DNA of 64,000 bases. Source: Rhodococcus sp. IEGM 1409. GTDB taxonomy: Bacteria; Actinomycetota; Actinomycetes; Mycobacteriales; Mycobacteriaceae. Below are positions 17,343 through 26,267 of this stretch, piece after piece. The position numbers and the translations under genes are program-made. Numbering within the stretch: the stretch's first letter is position 1; each line of letters opens with the position of its first letter. The notes beneath the pieces were generated by a model. That model made no database searches. It was not told where the DNA came from and worked only from the letters and a program-made list of their open reading frames with translations. The stretch is taken from contig NZ_JASHKN010000001.1 in the NCBI RefSeq assembly GCF_030056735.1, positions 1,054,001-1,118,000 of the forward strand. The letters run 5' to 3'.

Positions 17343-18505
17343 TTGACCCTCTTTTCGCGAACCAAGCCGAGCCCGATGGTGCCGACCATGTCACGCAGAA
17401 CCTCGTTGACGCCGCCGCCGAAGGTGTTCACGACACCCTGACGCGAGATCTGTTCGATCTGACCGGCCAACAAAGCGCCCGGCGAATCGGGGCGAATGCG
17501 TCCGGCGGAGCCGAGAATTCCGAGGAGGGTGCGATAGACGTCGACGTGAGTTTCGGTGCCGTACGTCTTGGTGGCGCCCGCGTCCGCTCCGGAGAGCGTG
17601 TCCTGTGCGACGGCTGCCGTCATCTTCCAGTTCAGCAGCCGCATCGCCTCGAGCTTGGCGTGTGTGCGCGCAAAATCCTGCTGGACCCAGGGGATGTTGA
17701 TGGCGCCGTTCTCCTTCGCCCAGTCCAGGACCAGGTTCCACAGACCGTAGGTACGGCCGCCGATGGCCGCCAGGCCGATTCGCTCGTGGTTGAGCTGTGC
17801 GGTGATGAGCTGCCAGCCGCCGTTGACCTCGCCGACAACGTCCTTCGACGGGACGCGAATTCCGGAGTAATACGTGGATGTCACCATCAAGCCGCCGACA
17901 GTGTTGATCGGTGACCACTCGAAGCCTGCGTCCGCGGTGGGGACGATCAGGATCGAGATGCCCTTGTGCTTGGGGGCATCCGCGTCGGTGCGGCAGGCCA
18001 GCCACACGTAGTCGGCAGTATTGGCGCCACTGGTGAAGATCTTGTTTCCGTCGACGATCCACTCCTCACCGTCGAGAACCGCACGAGTTTTGAGTGACGC
18101 GAGGTCGGTGCCGGCCTCGGGCTCGGTGTACCCGATGGCGAAGACGATGTCGCCGGCCAGAATGCCGGGCAGGAAACGTTCCTTCTGCTCTTCGGTGCCG
18201 TACTTCATCAACGTCGGACCGACGGTGTTGACCGTCACGAAGGGGAACGGCAGTCCCGCGCGCTGAACCTCGTCGAAGAACACGAACTGCTCCTCGATGG
18301 AGCGTCCCTGTCCACCGAATTCCTTCGGCCAGCCGATGCCGAGCCAGCCGTCCTTGCCCAGCAACTTCACGATCTCGCGGAAGTAATCGCCGCCCACACC
18401 TTGCTCGCCGGCCGCGCGACGCTTCTCTTCCGGCAGCAGCGTCGCGAAGTACGCGCGCAACTCCTTGCGGAGCTCCTGCTGCTCGGGCGATTCCCTCAGA
18501 TCCAT
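17339..18505 (-). CDS. chsE2: Acyl-CoA dehydrogenase, ChsE2 (FadE29)-like subunit
   Basis: 388 aa from ATG 18505 (GGAGAA upstream); the FadE29 family is about this long. Signatures: WPKEFGGQGRS, the FAD/substrate loop GYTEPEAGTDLASL, GANTADYVW and the C-terminal FGGGVNEVLRDM. Partner of the 371-aa chain at 15280 in a probable heteromeric dehydrogenase for the degraded steroid side chain. First gene of the six-gene operon, divergent from an NTF2-fold gene at 18635. The 129-bp promoter gap has TCTGG and CCAGA seven bases apart but no clear KstR box. Confidence 0.82.
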   Translation of the reverse strand: MDLRESPEQQELRKELRAYFATLLPEEKRRAAGEQGVGGDYFREIVKLLGKDGWLGIGWPKEFGGQGRSIEEQFVFFDEVQRAGLPFPFVTVNTVGPTLMKYGTEEQKERFLPGILAGDIVFAIGYTEPEAGTDLASLKTRAVLDGEEWIVDGNKIFTSGANTADYVWLACRTDADAPKHKGISILIVPTADAGFEWSPINTVGGLMVTSTYYSGIRVPSKDVVGEVNGGWQLITAQLNHERIGLAAIGGRTYGLWNLVLDWAKENGAINIPWVQQDFARTHAKLEAMRLLNWKMTAAVAQDTLSGADAGATKTYGTETHVDVYRTLLGILGSAGRIRPDSPGALLAGQIEQISRQGVVNTFGGGVNEVLRDMVGTIGLGLVREKRVK

Positions 18506-18634
18506 CGCTGTTCTCCTATGGCATTCATGGCTGGCAACTCTTGGTCTGGACGCTAACCAGATGCCCAGGTGGGCGCTGTGAATGTCTCGATGAGCGGGAA
18601 GCCGAAACATGAGCGGCGTCACATAGGGTGAGAT

Positions 18635-19093
18635 ATGCGCATGGACTCCTCGGATCGCGTCGCTCTCACCGACTTGGCCGCCAGGTATGCACAGGCCGTC
18701 GACCGCCGAAACACCACCGCACTTGCGGCTCTCTTCACTGACGATGCGGCATTTGTCTTGCCGCCGGCACTGAACGGAACCGATGCGCCGACGGAGATAC
18801 GTGGCAACTCCGTCGTCAGCAGTTCGGTGGTCGATGCCGTCTCACACCTGCACTCGACCCGGCACATCGTCGAGCAGCAGATCCTCGACCTCGACAGCCC
18901 CACCACCGCACACGGTGAGGCCTACTGCTCCGCTCACCACATCTATCCGCGGGGCGACGGCTACCGAGACAACCGGATCGAGATCCGTTACCAGGACAGC
19001 TTCGAAAAAGTCCACGGCACCTGGCTGTTCTCGCGCCGTGGATTGGTCGTCGATTTTGCCGAGGACGTTCCGGTCATCCTGCTCGGACAATAG
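18635..19093 (+). CDS. NTF2-fold (SnoaL-like) protein
   Basis: 152 aa. N-terminal helix DLAARYAQAVDRRNTTALAALF with TDDAAF, then the curved sheet of an NTF2 cone ending in WLFSRRGLVVDF. Proteins of this shape include ketosteroid isomerases, polyketide cyclases and many of unknown role. GGGTGAG stands before the ATG. Divergent from the steroid acyl-CoA dehydrogenase, which hints at a steroid role. One of four such proteins in the window. Confidence 0.7.
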   Translation: MRMDSSDRVALTDLAARYAQAVDRRNTTALAALFTDDAAFVLPPALNGTDAPTEIRGNSVVSSSVVDAVSHLHSTRHIVEQQILDLDSPTTAHGEAYCSAHHIYPRGDGYRDNRIEIRYQDSFEKVHGTWLFSRRGLVVDFAEDVPVILLGQ

Positions 19094-19164
19094 GTCCATG
19101 AAAAAATCGCGGTGATTCTGTATCTCCTCACGGGAGGTTTACCGGGCTAGCGTTCACGAACTGT

Positions 19165-19181
19165 CACGCCATCTCGGCGTG
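19165..19181 (+). other. Hairpin in the metQ leader
   Basis: CACGCC and GGCGTG pair around a 5-base loop, about 27 bases before the metQ start. An imperfect CTCC/GGGAG hairpin lies some 40 bases further upstream. There is no U-run and no SAM-riboswitch core that I can recognise, so I call it only a leader hairpin. Confidence 0.35.
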
Positions 19182-19208
19182 GCGTTCGGCTATGTCTTGG
19201 AGATTTAC

Positions 19209-20066
19209 ATGTCACGCTCGCGCACCAGAAGATTCCTCGCTGCCTTCGCAGTGGCCGCCGTCGCAGTCGGAACCGTCGCAGCGTGCTCGAGCGACAGCTC
19301 CTCCGACGCCAACGCGCCCCTTCGTATCGTCGCTTCTTCGGTTCCGCATGCCGAGATCCTGAAGTTCGTCGAAGAAAAGGGCCTGCTCGGCGACACCAAG
19401 ATCGAGGTCAGCGAGATCACCGGCGACCTCGACGCCAACGAGGTGCTCGAAGCCGGCGACACCGACGCAAACTTTTTCCAGCACGTGCCGTATCAGGAAT
19501 CGTGGTCGAAGGAGAAGGGCGTCGACGACCTGGTCGCCGTGGCGAAAGTCCACGTCGAGCCGCTCGGTGCATACTCCAAGAAGGTCACCAACGTGGCCGA
19601 CCTGCGCCAGGGCGGGGCGGTGGCGCTGTCCAACAACGTGACGAACTTCGCCCGTGGGCTGTACCTGCTGCAGCAGGCCGGATTGATCAAGCTGGATCAG
19701 CAGTTGGGCGCTCCCGGCACGGACATCACGCAGATCAGCGAGAAGAACATCATCGACAACCCCAAGGGACTCACGTTCACCCAGGTCGATCCCCCGCAGC
19801 TGCCGCGCACGCTCGACGACGGAAATGTCGATCTCGCAATCATCAACGGCAACTATGCAATCGAAGGTGGCCTCAATCCGGCCGAGGACGCCCTGGTGCT
19901 CGAGAAGGCCGAGGGCAACCCGTACGCCAATGTCCTGACCGTACGCACCTCTCTCGAAAACGATGCGCGAGTGCAGAAGTTGGCCGAGGCATTGACGTCC
20001 GCCGACGTCGCGACGTTCATCGAGCAGACCTACCAGGGCTCGGTCATTCCGGCCAGCGCCACCTGA
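19209..20066 (+). CDS. metQ: MetQ-type methionine-binding lipoprotein
   Basis: 285 aa from ATG 19209 with GGAG upstream. A twin-arginine-like basic start and hydrophobic stretch lead to the lipobox VAACSSD, so the mature protein is anchored to the membrane by its Cys. The rest is a NlpA/MetQ periplasmic-type binding domain (ASSVPHAEIL, DANFFQHVPYQ, NNVTNFARGL, INGNYAIEGGL). It captures D- or L-methionine for the MetN-MetI ABC transporter encoded next. Confidence 0.9.
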   Translation: MSRSRTRRFLAAFAVAAVAVGTVAACSSDSSSDANAPLRIVASSVPHAEILKFVEEKGLLGDTKIEVSEITGDLDANEVLEAGDTDANFFQHVPYQESWSKEKGVDDLVAVAKVHVEPLGAYSKKVTNVADLRQGGAVALSNNVTNFARGLYLLQQAGLIKLDQQLGAPGTDITQISEKNIIDNPKGLTFTQVDPPQLPRTLDDGNVDLAIINGNYAIEGGLNPAEDALVLEKAEGNPYANVLTVRTSLENDARVQKLAEALTSADVATFIEQTYQGSVIPASAT

Positions 20067-20078
20067 TCGAGACCCGTC

Positions 20079-21080
20079 ATGGTCTTCTCGATCGAATCGG
20101 TCTCCAAGGAATACCGCAGCGGCACAAAAGTTCTGCATGCACTCGATTCCGTGTCCCTGAAAATCGAAGACGGCGAAATCTTCGGCATCATCGGCAAGAG
20201 CGGCGCAGGTAAGTCGACTCTCCTGCGATGCCTCAACCTGCTCGAACGCCCGACCAGCGGCCGGGTTCTGTTGGGCGACACCGATCTGACTGCGCTGAGC
20301 CCAGCGCAACTGCGCGACGCACGCAAGCGGATCGGTGTCGTGTTCCAGCATTTCAACCTGCTGCATTCCCGTTCGGTGGCCGCCAACATCGCGTTTCCTC
20401 TCGAGGTGGCGGGATACTCGCGGGCAGACCGACGCGCCCGCGTCGACGAGCTGATCGAGTTGGTCGGCCTGGAAGACCGACGTGACGCCTTCCCTTCGCA
20501 ACTGTCCGGCGGCCAGAAACAACGTGTCGGCATCGCGAGAGCCTTGGCTGCTTCTCCCGACGTCCTCCTGTGCGACGAGGCTACGAGCGCCCTCGACTCG
20601 GACACAACCGATTCGATCCTCGACCTACTCGCCGACCTCAATCGACGACTCGGTGTCACCATTGTTCTGATCACCCACGAGCTCAACGTGGTTCGACGGA
20701 TCTGCCACCGCGCCGCTCTGATCGATCAGGGCCGCATCGTCGACGAGGGAACGCTCACCGAACTGGTCGCGGACCCGGGATCGCCCCTCGGCGAGGCACT
20801 ACTGCCGACCGGAACGGTGCGAACTACCCCGACCGGAATTCCCGCGCTCCTCACCTTTGTCGATTCACTGTCCACCTCACCCGTGATTTCCCAACTCTCG
20901 CGCGATCTCGACGTCGACGTCACGGTGATCTCCGGAGGTATCGAGAACATCGGCACTCATCAGGTCGGTCGCCTTCGCGTGGAGTTCGCCTCGCACACGG
21001 GACTCACCAGCAACGAAGAGACAAGAAAGTCTGTCGAAGAACATCTTTCGCAGCGCGGAGTGAAGGTGACGTTCTCATGA
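20079..21080 (+). CDS. metN: MetN methionine ABC transporter ATPase
   Basis: 333 aa. Walker A GKSGAGKST, signature LSGGQKQR, Walker B VLLCDEATSALD and the switch His in LITHEL are intact. The C-terminal 85 residues form a NIL domain, the regulatory methionine-sensing domain that shuts the transporter when cytoplasmic methionine is high. Lies 12 bp after metQ; its stop overlaps the metI start. Confidence 0.93.
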   Translation: MVFSIESVSKEYRSGTKVLHALDSVSLKIEDGEIFGIIGKSGAGKSTLLRCLNLLERPTSGRVLLGDTDLTALSPAQLRDARKRIGVVFQHFNLLHSRSVAANIAFPLEVAGYSRADRRARVDELIELVGLEDRRDAFPSQLSGGQKQRVGIARALAASPDVLLCDEATSALDSDTTDSILDLLADLNRRLGVTIVLITHELNVVRRICHRAALIDQGRIVDEGTLTELVADPGSPLGEALLPTGTVRTTPTGIPALLTFVDSLSTSPVISQLSRDLDVDVTVISGGIENIGTHQVGRLRVEFASHTGLTSNEETRKSVEEHLSQRGVKVTFS

Positions 21081-21745
21081 ACAAGACGTCCTGGCAGGAT
21101 TCCCTGGGCGAAGCATGGGAAGCCCTACTCGACACGCTCTACATGGTGGGCGTCTCGTTCGTGCTCACAGTGATCATCGGTATCGCTCTCGGTGTTCTGT
21201 TGCACGCGAGCGCTCCCGACGGAATCCGTCCGAACCGCTTCCTCAATTCGGTTCTGGGCACCGTGGTGAACATCGGCCGTTCGCTGCCGTTCGTCATCTT
21301 GTTGGTACTCCTCATCCCGGCAACGAGGGCGATCGTCGGAACAGCGCTCGGCGCCACGGCAGCGATCGTGCCGTTGACCATCGGGTCGGTGCCCTTCTTC
21401 GCGCGCGTCGTCGAGAACGCCTTGCGTGAGATCGATTCCGGACGCGTCGAGGCAGCGCGGTCCATGGGCGCCACCGACAAGGACATCATCACCAAGGTGC
21501 TACTGCCCGAATCAGTTCCGGGATTGGTAGCCGGAGCAACCCTGACGGCGGTGATGCTGATCGGTTTCTCGGCCATGGCAGGTGCCATCGGCGCCGGTGG
21601 CCTCGGCGACTTCGCAATCAAGTACGGCTACCAACGATTCAACACACCGGTGCTGTTCGTCGCAGTCGTGATCTTGATCGTGTTGGTGCAGGCGATCCAG
21701 TCGACCGGTGATCTTGTGGTTCGTTCAATGGCGCACAAGCGGTAA
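21077..21745 (+). CDS. metI: MetI methionine ABC transporter permease
   Basis: 222 aa, starting at an ATGA overlap with metN. Five membrane segments and the EAA loop (EIDSGRVEAARSMGATDKD) that docks the ATPase are visible. Completes the MetQNI importer. It ends 4 bp from the convergent desaturase gene. Confidence 0.93.
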   Translation: MNKTSWQDSLGEAWEALLDTLYMVGVSFVLTVIIGIALGVLLHASAPDGIRPNRFLNSVLGTVVNIGRSLPFVILLVLLIPATRAIVGTALGATAAIVPLTIGSVPFFARVVENALREIDSGRVEAARSMGATDKDIITKVLLPESVPGLVAGATLTAVMLIGFSAMAGAIGAGGLGDFAIKYGYQRFNTPVLFVAVVILIVLVQAIQSTGDLVVRSMAHKR

Positions 21746-21749
21746 TTGA

Positions 21750-22970
21750 TCAGCTCGAGACCATCGCGATCGCTGTTCGCAGGCCGCGCCGCTTACCGGT
21801 CTGCGGATCGACGCCGAACACTTCCTTGATTCCGCCTCGGATGCGGAACTTCAACTCCGAGTGTGTCTCCGGAGCGTCGTCCTGGGAAGCCGAGAGAAAC
21901 CTGTTGGGCAGCGACAACTTCCAGATGGTGCGCAGAGTCAATCCGTACTGCTTCCACAGCGGCCCGGTGGTGTACGGGAGGTCGTACTTGTCACACAGCT
22001 CGCGCAACGGCACCGCGATTTCCGAGTACCGATTGCTCGGCAGATCCGGGAAGCAGTGATGCTCGATCTGATAGCAGAGGTTGCCGCTCATGAACGCCAT
22101 GACCGGGCCGGCGTGAAAGTTGGCGGAGCCCAGCATCTGTCGTAGGTACCACTGAGCGCGCGATTCGTTCTCGAATTCCTCGAGCGTGAACTTCTCGGCA
22201 CCGTCGGGAAAGTGCCCGCAGAAGATGACGGCGTAACTCCAATAGTTGCGGATGAGATTTGCAACGGCGTTGGCCGTCAACGTGGTCTTCCACGCCGGGC
22301 CGGTCAGAGCGGGGAACAGGATGTAATCCTTCGCCACCTGACGCGCGATCTTCTTTCCGACGTCCTTGGCCATCTCCGATTTCTCGGACCACTTCACTTC
22401 ACCCTTACGGAGTTTGTCCGTCTCCAGGTGATGCAGTGCCACTCCCCACTCGAACAGCGTCGCAAGCACAAAATTCGTGATCGGTTGAAAGAGATAGTCG
22501 GCGTGCCACTTCTGATCGCGAGTGACGCGCATGATTCCGTAACCCACATCGTTGTCCAGACCGACGATGTTGGTGAACTTGTGATGAGTGAAGTTATGCG
22601 AGTGCTTCCATCCCGAGGACGGGCAGGTGTTGTCCCACTCCCAGTTGCTCGAGTGAATCTCGGGATCGTTCATCCAGTCCCACTGGCCGTGGATGATGTT
22701 GTGGCCGAGTTCCATGTTCTCGATGATCTTGCCGACCCCCAGGAGCGCAGTCCCCAGAATCCAGGCAGGCTTCTTCTTGCTGGCGAACAAGACGATGCGA
22801 CCGGCCACCATCAGAGAGCGTTGAAACGCGATTGTCCGCTGGATGTATCGAGCATCGTGCGCGCCACGCTTCTCCTCGATATCGACCCGAATGGCGTCCA
22901 GTTCGCGCCCGAGTGCCTCCACGTCTTCCTCGGTGAGGTGGGCATATTCCTTGATGTCGGTGATCGCCAC
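21750..22970 (-). CDS. Membrane acyl-CoA/fatty-acid desaturase (DesA3-like)
   Basis: 406 aa from a GTG at 22970 with GGAGAAAA upstream; the open frame continues but without a start that fits. Three histidine boxes hold the di-iron centre: HNIIH, HNFTHH and QIEHH. Hydrophobic stretches between them anchor it in the inner membrane. It resembles actinobacterial stearoyl-CoA delta-9 desaturases, which need an oxidoreductase partner; none is adjacent. It makes unsaturated acyl chains for membrane lipids. The exact regiospecificity is unknown. Confidence 0.85.
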   Translation of the reverse strand: MAITDIKEYAHLTEEDVEALGRELDAIRVDIEEKRGAHDARYIQRTIAFQRSLMVAGRIVLFASKKKPAWILGTALLGVGKIIENMELGHNIIHGQWDWMNDPEIHSSNWEWDNTCPSSGWKHSHNFTHHKFTNIVGLDNDVGYGIMRVTRDQKWHADYLFQPITNFVLATLFEWGVALHHLETDKLRKGEVKWSEKSEMAKDVGKKIARQVAKDYILFPALTGPAWKTTLTANAVANLIRNYWSYAVIFCGHFPDGAEKFTLEEFENESRAQWYLRQMLGSANFHAGPVMAFMSGNLCYQIEHHCFPDLPSNRYSEIAVPLRELCDKYDLPYTTGPLWKQYGLTLRTIWKLSLPNRFLSASQDDAPETHSELKFRIRGGIKEVFGVDPQTGKRRGLRTAIAMVSS

Positions 22971-23087
22971 AGTATTTTCTCCGTATCGATTTTTCTCCGT
23001 GCCGCAGGACTGGTCCGTCGGGCGGTACCCCAGGGAGTCGGTGCGGAAACGTCGGCTCCGATATTCATGTGCGTCTTCGTGCAATCT

Positions 23088-24311
23088 ATGCCAGAGTCGA
23101 TATACGTGAGCCCCGAAAACAAGATCACCATCCGCACCGCTACCGAGAGTGACTGGCCGGCTCTCCAATTACTCGACTCGGTGGGGTTCGGTTTTCATCC
23201 GTCTCCCGCGGTCAGCGAGCTGACAAAGGCGCTCTACAAGCCCGAGGACATCATCCTTGCCGTCGACGGTGAAGTGCCTGTCGGCGTGGCTATCGAGATC
23301 GACATGGAATTCACCGTGCCCGGCGGACGCCAACTCCCCGCGCGGGGGATCACCTGGGTATCCGTCGCCCCGACTCATCGTCGCCGCGGCGTCCTACGCT
23401 CGATGTTCACTGCACTTCACGCCCATATCGAGTCGACCGGTGCGCCGCTTGCAGCGCTGACGGCCAGCGAGGCCGGCATCTACAACCGCTTCGGATACGG
23501 CCCGGCCACCGTCAGTGAGGGCATCACCCTCGATCGACGCTTCGCGCAGTTCCGCCCGGAGGTGCCCGACAACGGCGGTGTGTCGATTGTCGACGTCAAG
23601 GCTGCCGCGACGCTTCTGCCCGAGATCTACGACCGGTGGCGACTGCAGACTCCCGGCGCGCAGGTCCGACCGCAACCACTGTGGGATCACATGTTCGCCG
23701 ACCCGTCCGAGGATCGTGACGGTGCCTCCGGACTGTTCTTTCTGACACACGCGGACGGCTACGTCGCTTACCGGCACACGAGCGAGGGCCGCGACAGCAT
23801 CGCTCGGATCGACGAGTTCGTGACGATCACCGAAGATGCGCACGCGGCGCTGTGGCGCACGCTCTGCGGACTCGACCTCGTCACCCGGATCGAGACACGC
23901 CAGCATCCCGCCGATCCCCTACGGCTGATGCTCACCGACTACCGTCTCGCCAGGACAACTACGCGTTCCGATCGTCTGTGGCTTCGCATCATGGACGTGC
24001 CTGCGGCGCTCGAGGCTCGTGAATACGCTGCTGACCTGGACACCGTCATCAAGATCGATGACCCGTTCCTGAAGGCCGGCGGGACTTTCGCACTTCAAGT
24101 CAAGGGCGGCAAAGCCACCTGCGCGGCCACCGACGCCGAGCCTGCGATCACAATGCCCGCCGATGTTCTGAGCAGCCTGTACCTCGGCGAGCACCAGGCC
24201 AAGACCTTCGCGGCGGCGCACCGACTCCAGGCAACTGATTCGCAGGAAATCCGGAACCTCGACTTCGCGTTCAGCACATCGAAGCCGGCAATTCTCGGGT
24301 ACGGATTCTGA
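23088..24311 (+). CDS. eis: Eis-family multi-site N-acetyltransferase
   Basis: 407 aa from ATG 23088; a GTG at 23106 is nearly as likely, and neither has a strong ribosome site. Three parts are visible: an N-terminal GNAT domain with the acetyl-CoA loop VAPTHRRRGVLRSM, a second GNAT-like domain (WRLQTPGAQVRPQ), and a C-terminal SCP2-like domain ending in a free Phe, which acts as the general base in Eis. Mycobacterial Eis acetylates several amines of aminoglycosides and some protein lysines. The motif EGGIYxRFGYGPAT of that family appears here as EAGIYNRFGYGPAT. Confidence 0.85.
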   Translation: MPESIYVSPENKITIRTATESDWPALQLLDSVGFGFHPSPAVSELTKALYKPEDIILAVDGEVPVGVAIEIDMEFTVPGGRQLPARGITWVSVAPTHRRRGVLRSMFTALHAHIESTGAPLAALTASEAGIYNRFGYGPATVSEGITLDRRFAQFRPEVPDNGGVSIVDVKAAATLLPEIYDRWRLQTPGAQVRPQPLWDHMFADPSEDRDGASGLFFLTHADGYVAYRHTSEGRDSIARIDEFVTITEDAHAALWRTLCGLDLVTRIETRQHPADPLRLMLTDYRLARTTTRSDRLWLRIMDVPAALEAREYAADLDTVIKIDDPFLKAGGTFALQVKGGKATCAATDAEPAITMPADVLSSLYLGEHQAKTFAAAHRLQATDSQEIRNLDFAFSTSKPAILGYGF

Positions 24312-24376
24312 TGATCTTGCCGACACGAGCGTCGCCGATTTGTGCCGTCGGCCGAATTCAGGGTTAGCCTCGAACA

Positions 24377-24940
24377 ATGGCGTTTGTCGAAAAGATGGTC
24401 AATAGGCTTCCTGAGCGGGTTCTCGTGCGCGTCCTGCCGCACGCAGAAATGCTCAAGTTCCTGGTGGTCGGTGGCATCGCCTTCATCGTCACCACGGTGC
24501 TGTTCTTCGGCATCAAGTGGACGGTTCTGCCTCAGCACCCGGTGACGGCCAACATCCTCGCGGTCCTGATCGCGACGGTTCTGTCCTACGTCCTGAACCG
24601 TGAGTGGTCGTTCGCTCAGCGCGGCGGTAGACAGCGCCATCACGAGGCCGCGCTGTTCTTCATCGTCGCGGGTATCGGTTTGGCCATCAACCAGGTACCG
24701 CTCTGGACGTCCAGGTACGTGTTCCACCTGCGTCAACCCGAGGTATCGGTGTTGATGGAGAATTTCGCGGACTTCATCAGCGGATCGATCATCGGAACCC
24801 TGCTGGCGACGGCCTTCCGGTGGTGGGCCATGCGCCGGTACGTCTTCCCCGAAGAGGCCACCGACAGCCAGGTCGTTCTCGACATCGAAGCGACTCCTGG
24901 CGCCAAGACGCCGACAACCGACGCCACCGCCCTCGACTGA
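24377..24940 (+). CDS. GtrA-like membrane protein
   Basis: 187 aa with four membrane segments. The family features are the start LKFLVVGGIAF, the YVLNREWSF motif after TM2 and the late RYVF. GtrA proteins are thought to flip polyprenyl-linked sugars or otherwise serve cell-wall glycan assembly. The C-terminal 30 residues are soluble and variable. No glycosyltransferase is adjacent, so the partner is unknown. Confidence 0.82.
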   Translation: MAFVEKMVNRLPERVLVRVLPHAEMLKFLVVGGIAFIVTTVLFFGIKWTVLPQHPVTANILAVLIATVLSYVLNREWSFAQRGGRQRHHEAALFFIVAGIGLAINQVPLWTSRYVFHLRQPEVSVLMENFADFISGSIIGTLLATAFRWWAMRRYVFPEEATDSQVVLDIEATPGAKTPTTDATALD

Positions 24941-25026
24941 CTTCCCGGATCGACGCACCAGATACCGCGTCCTTAGTCGGCGGGATGCTCCTGAACGGGC
25001 TGGCACATCCCTGATCAGGTGCGGGA

Positions 25027-25908
25027 CTACGCTCCGAGCCCCAGCCGCTTCGAGCACTCGGCCATCTCGTCGATGATCAGTCCCAAGGACGTACCACGAC
25101 GGCTGGCGGACAGCACGATTCGATCGGCTCCCAAGCCGCGTGCCCAGTCGAGTTTTGCTTCGTCGAGTCTGGGTAATGTCGCTCCGAGAACGAGCGAGAC
25201 GTCGGCGGGATCTCGATCGGCCTTGACCGCAGCAGCTTTCATCGCTGCAACGGCCTTGTCGAGGTCTTCACCAGCAAGTCCCAGCGGCTGGAAACCGTCA
25301 CCCAACCGGCCTGCTCGCCTCGCGGCCGCGAGACTGTGTCCACCGATGTAGAGCGGAACTCCCGACTCGCGGTGAGGCTTCGGCCAGCTGTATGCACCCT
25401 TGAACGAGAAGTATTCACCGTCGAAGTCGACCGCTTCCTTGCCTGCCCAGAGTGCGCGCATCACCGCGATTGCCTCGTCGGCAACCTTGCCACGACGCTC
25501 GAAGTCACCGCCGCACGCTTCGATCTCTTCCTTCATCCAGCCCAGTCCGAGGCAGATGCGCAGGCGCCCACCCGAAAGTCGATCAAGCGTCGCCAAGCGC
25601 TTGGCAAGCACTACCGGATTGTGATTGGGCAGCACCAGAACTCCGGTGGACAGACCCAAAGTGGTTGTGGCGCCGGCCACGAACGAGAGCAGTTCAAGCG
25701 GATCCGGGATGTCGCAGTCATCGGGAAGATGCGACTTCCCGGTCGGAGAATAGGGGTATTCACTCTCGGTGTCGGCGATGACCACCGAGTGCTCCACGGC
25801 CGAGATCTCGTCGAAACTCAACGATTCGGCCGCAGAGGCGAATTGCAGAATCCGATCAGGGTCTCCACTTCGACCCAATTCGACCGGAACGACTACGCCG
25901 AGCTTCAT
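25027..25908 (-). CDS. F420-type luciferase-like (LLM) oxidoreductase
   Basis: 293 aa from ATG 25908 behind GGAGGAAA. TIM-barrel LLM family: KLGVVVPVE start, LSTGVLVLP, LGLGWMKEE and PLYIGGHS are family landmarks. Most rhodococcal members use coenzyme F420. Last gene of a three-gene operon with a CoA ligase and a gutted SDR; its ATG overlaps the SDR stop by 4 bp. A role in steroid breakdown is suggested by context only. Confidence 0.8.
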   Translation of the reverse strand: MKLGVVVPVELGRSGDPDRILQFASAAESLSFDEISAVEHSVVIADTESEYPYSPTGKSHLPDDCDIPDPLELLSFVAGATTTLGLSTGVLVLPNHNPVVLAKRLATLDRLSGGRLRICLGLGWMKEEIEACGGDFERRGKVADEAIAVMRALWAGKEAVDFDGEYFSFKGAYSWPKPHRESGVPLYIGGHSLAAARRAGRLGDGFQPLGLAGEDLDKAVAAMKAAAVKADRDPADVSLVLGATLPRLDEAKLDWARGLGADRIVLSASRRGTSLGLIIDEMAECSKRLGLGA

Positions 25909-26267
25909 ACCGTTTCCTCCAGTGTCGCCATTAATTTCGGACCGTCCACGACGCGACCGAGGAACCGGTCCGCATCCGGATCTGTTGCAAGCCACACCGC
26001 CGCTGCAGCCGGCACGGATACCGGTGTGGCAGCGAATCCCGCATCGACTATCGCGTCTGCGCCACCACGGGCTTTCCCTGATTCCGTAATGACAAATCCC
26101 GGACTCAGATTGAACGCCTTGACCCTCGTTCGCGGAGCTGCCCGCCCCTGTCCTTCACGAACGGTGCGAGCGGTGATCGCAACGTCGAATCCCGCGCGCG
26201 CGAAGGCAAGCGCGCACTCTCGGCCGATCCCCCGGGAAGCGCCGGTGACCAGCGCGACACCACTCAC
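25905..26267 (-). pseudogene. SDR with its catalytic core deleted in frame
   Basis: 120 aa against about 250 for the family. The N-terminal Rossmann start is normal (VALVTGASRGIGRE) up to ITARTVREGQGR, then the sequence jumps to VKAFNLSPGFVITESG, which belongs after the active site. The NNAG motif, the Ser, the Tyr and the Lys are all missing. The frame is open, and both 4-bp start/stop overlaps with neighbours survive, so it may be kept for coupling or as a small binding protein. No catalysis is expected. Confidence 0.7.

Noticed and set aside
19094-19208. SAM riboswitch upstream of metQ
   Set aside because: Only 115 bp with two simple hairpins; none of the conserved riboswitch core could be recognised.
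19212-20522. Long minus-strand frame opposite metQ and metN
   Set aside because: Antisense to two clearly identified genes; no ribosome site or domain.
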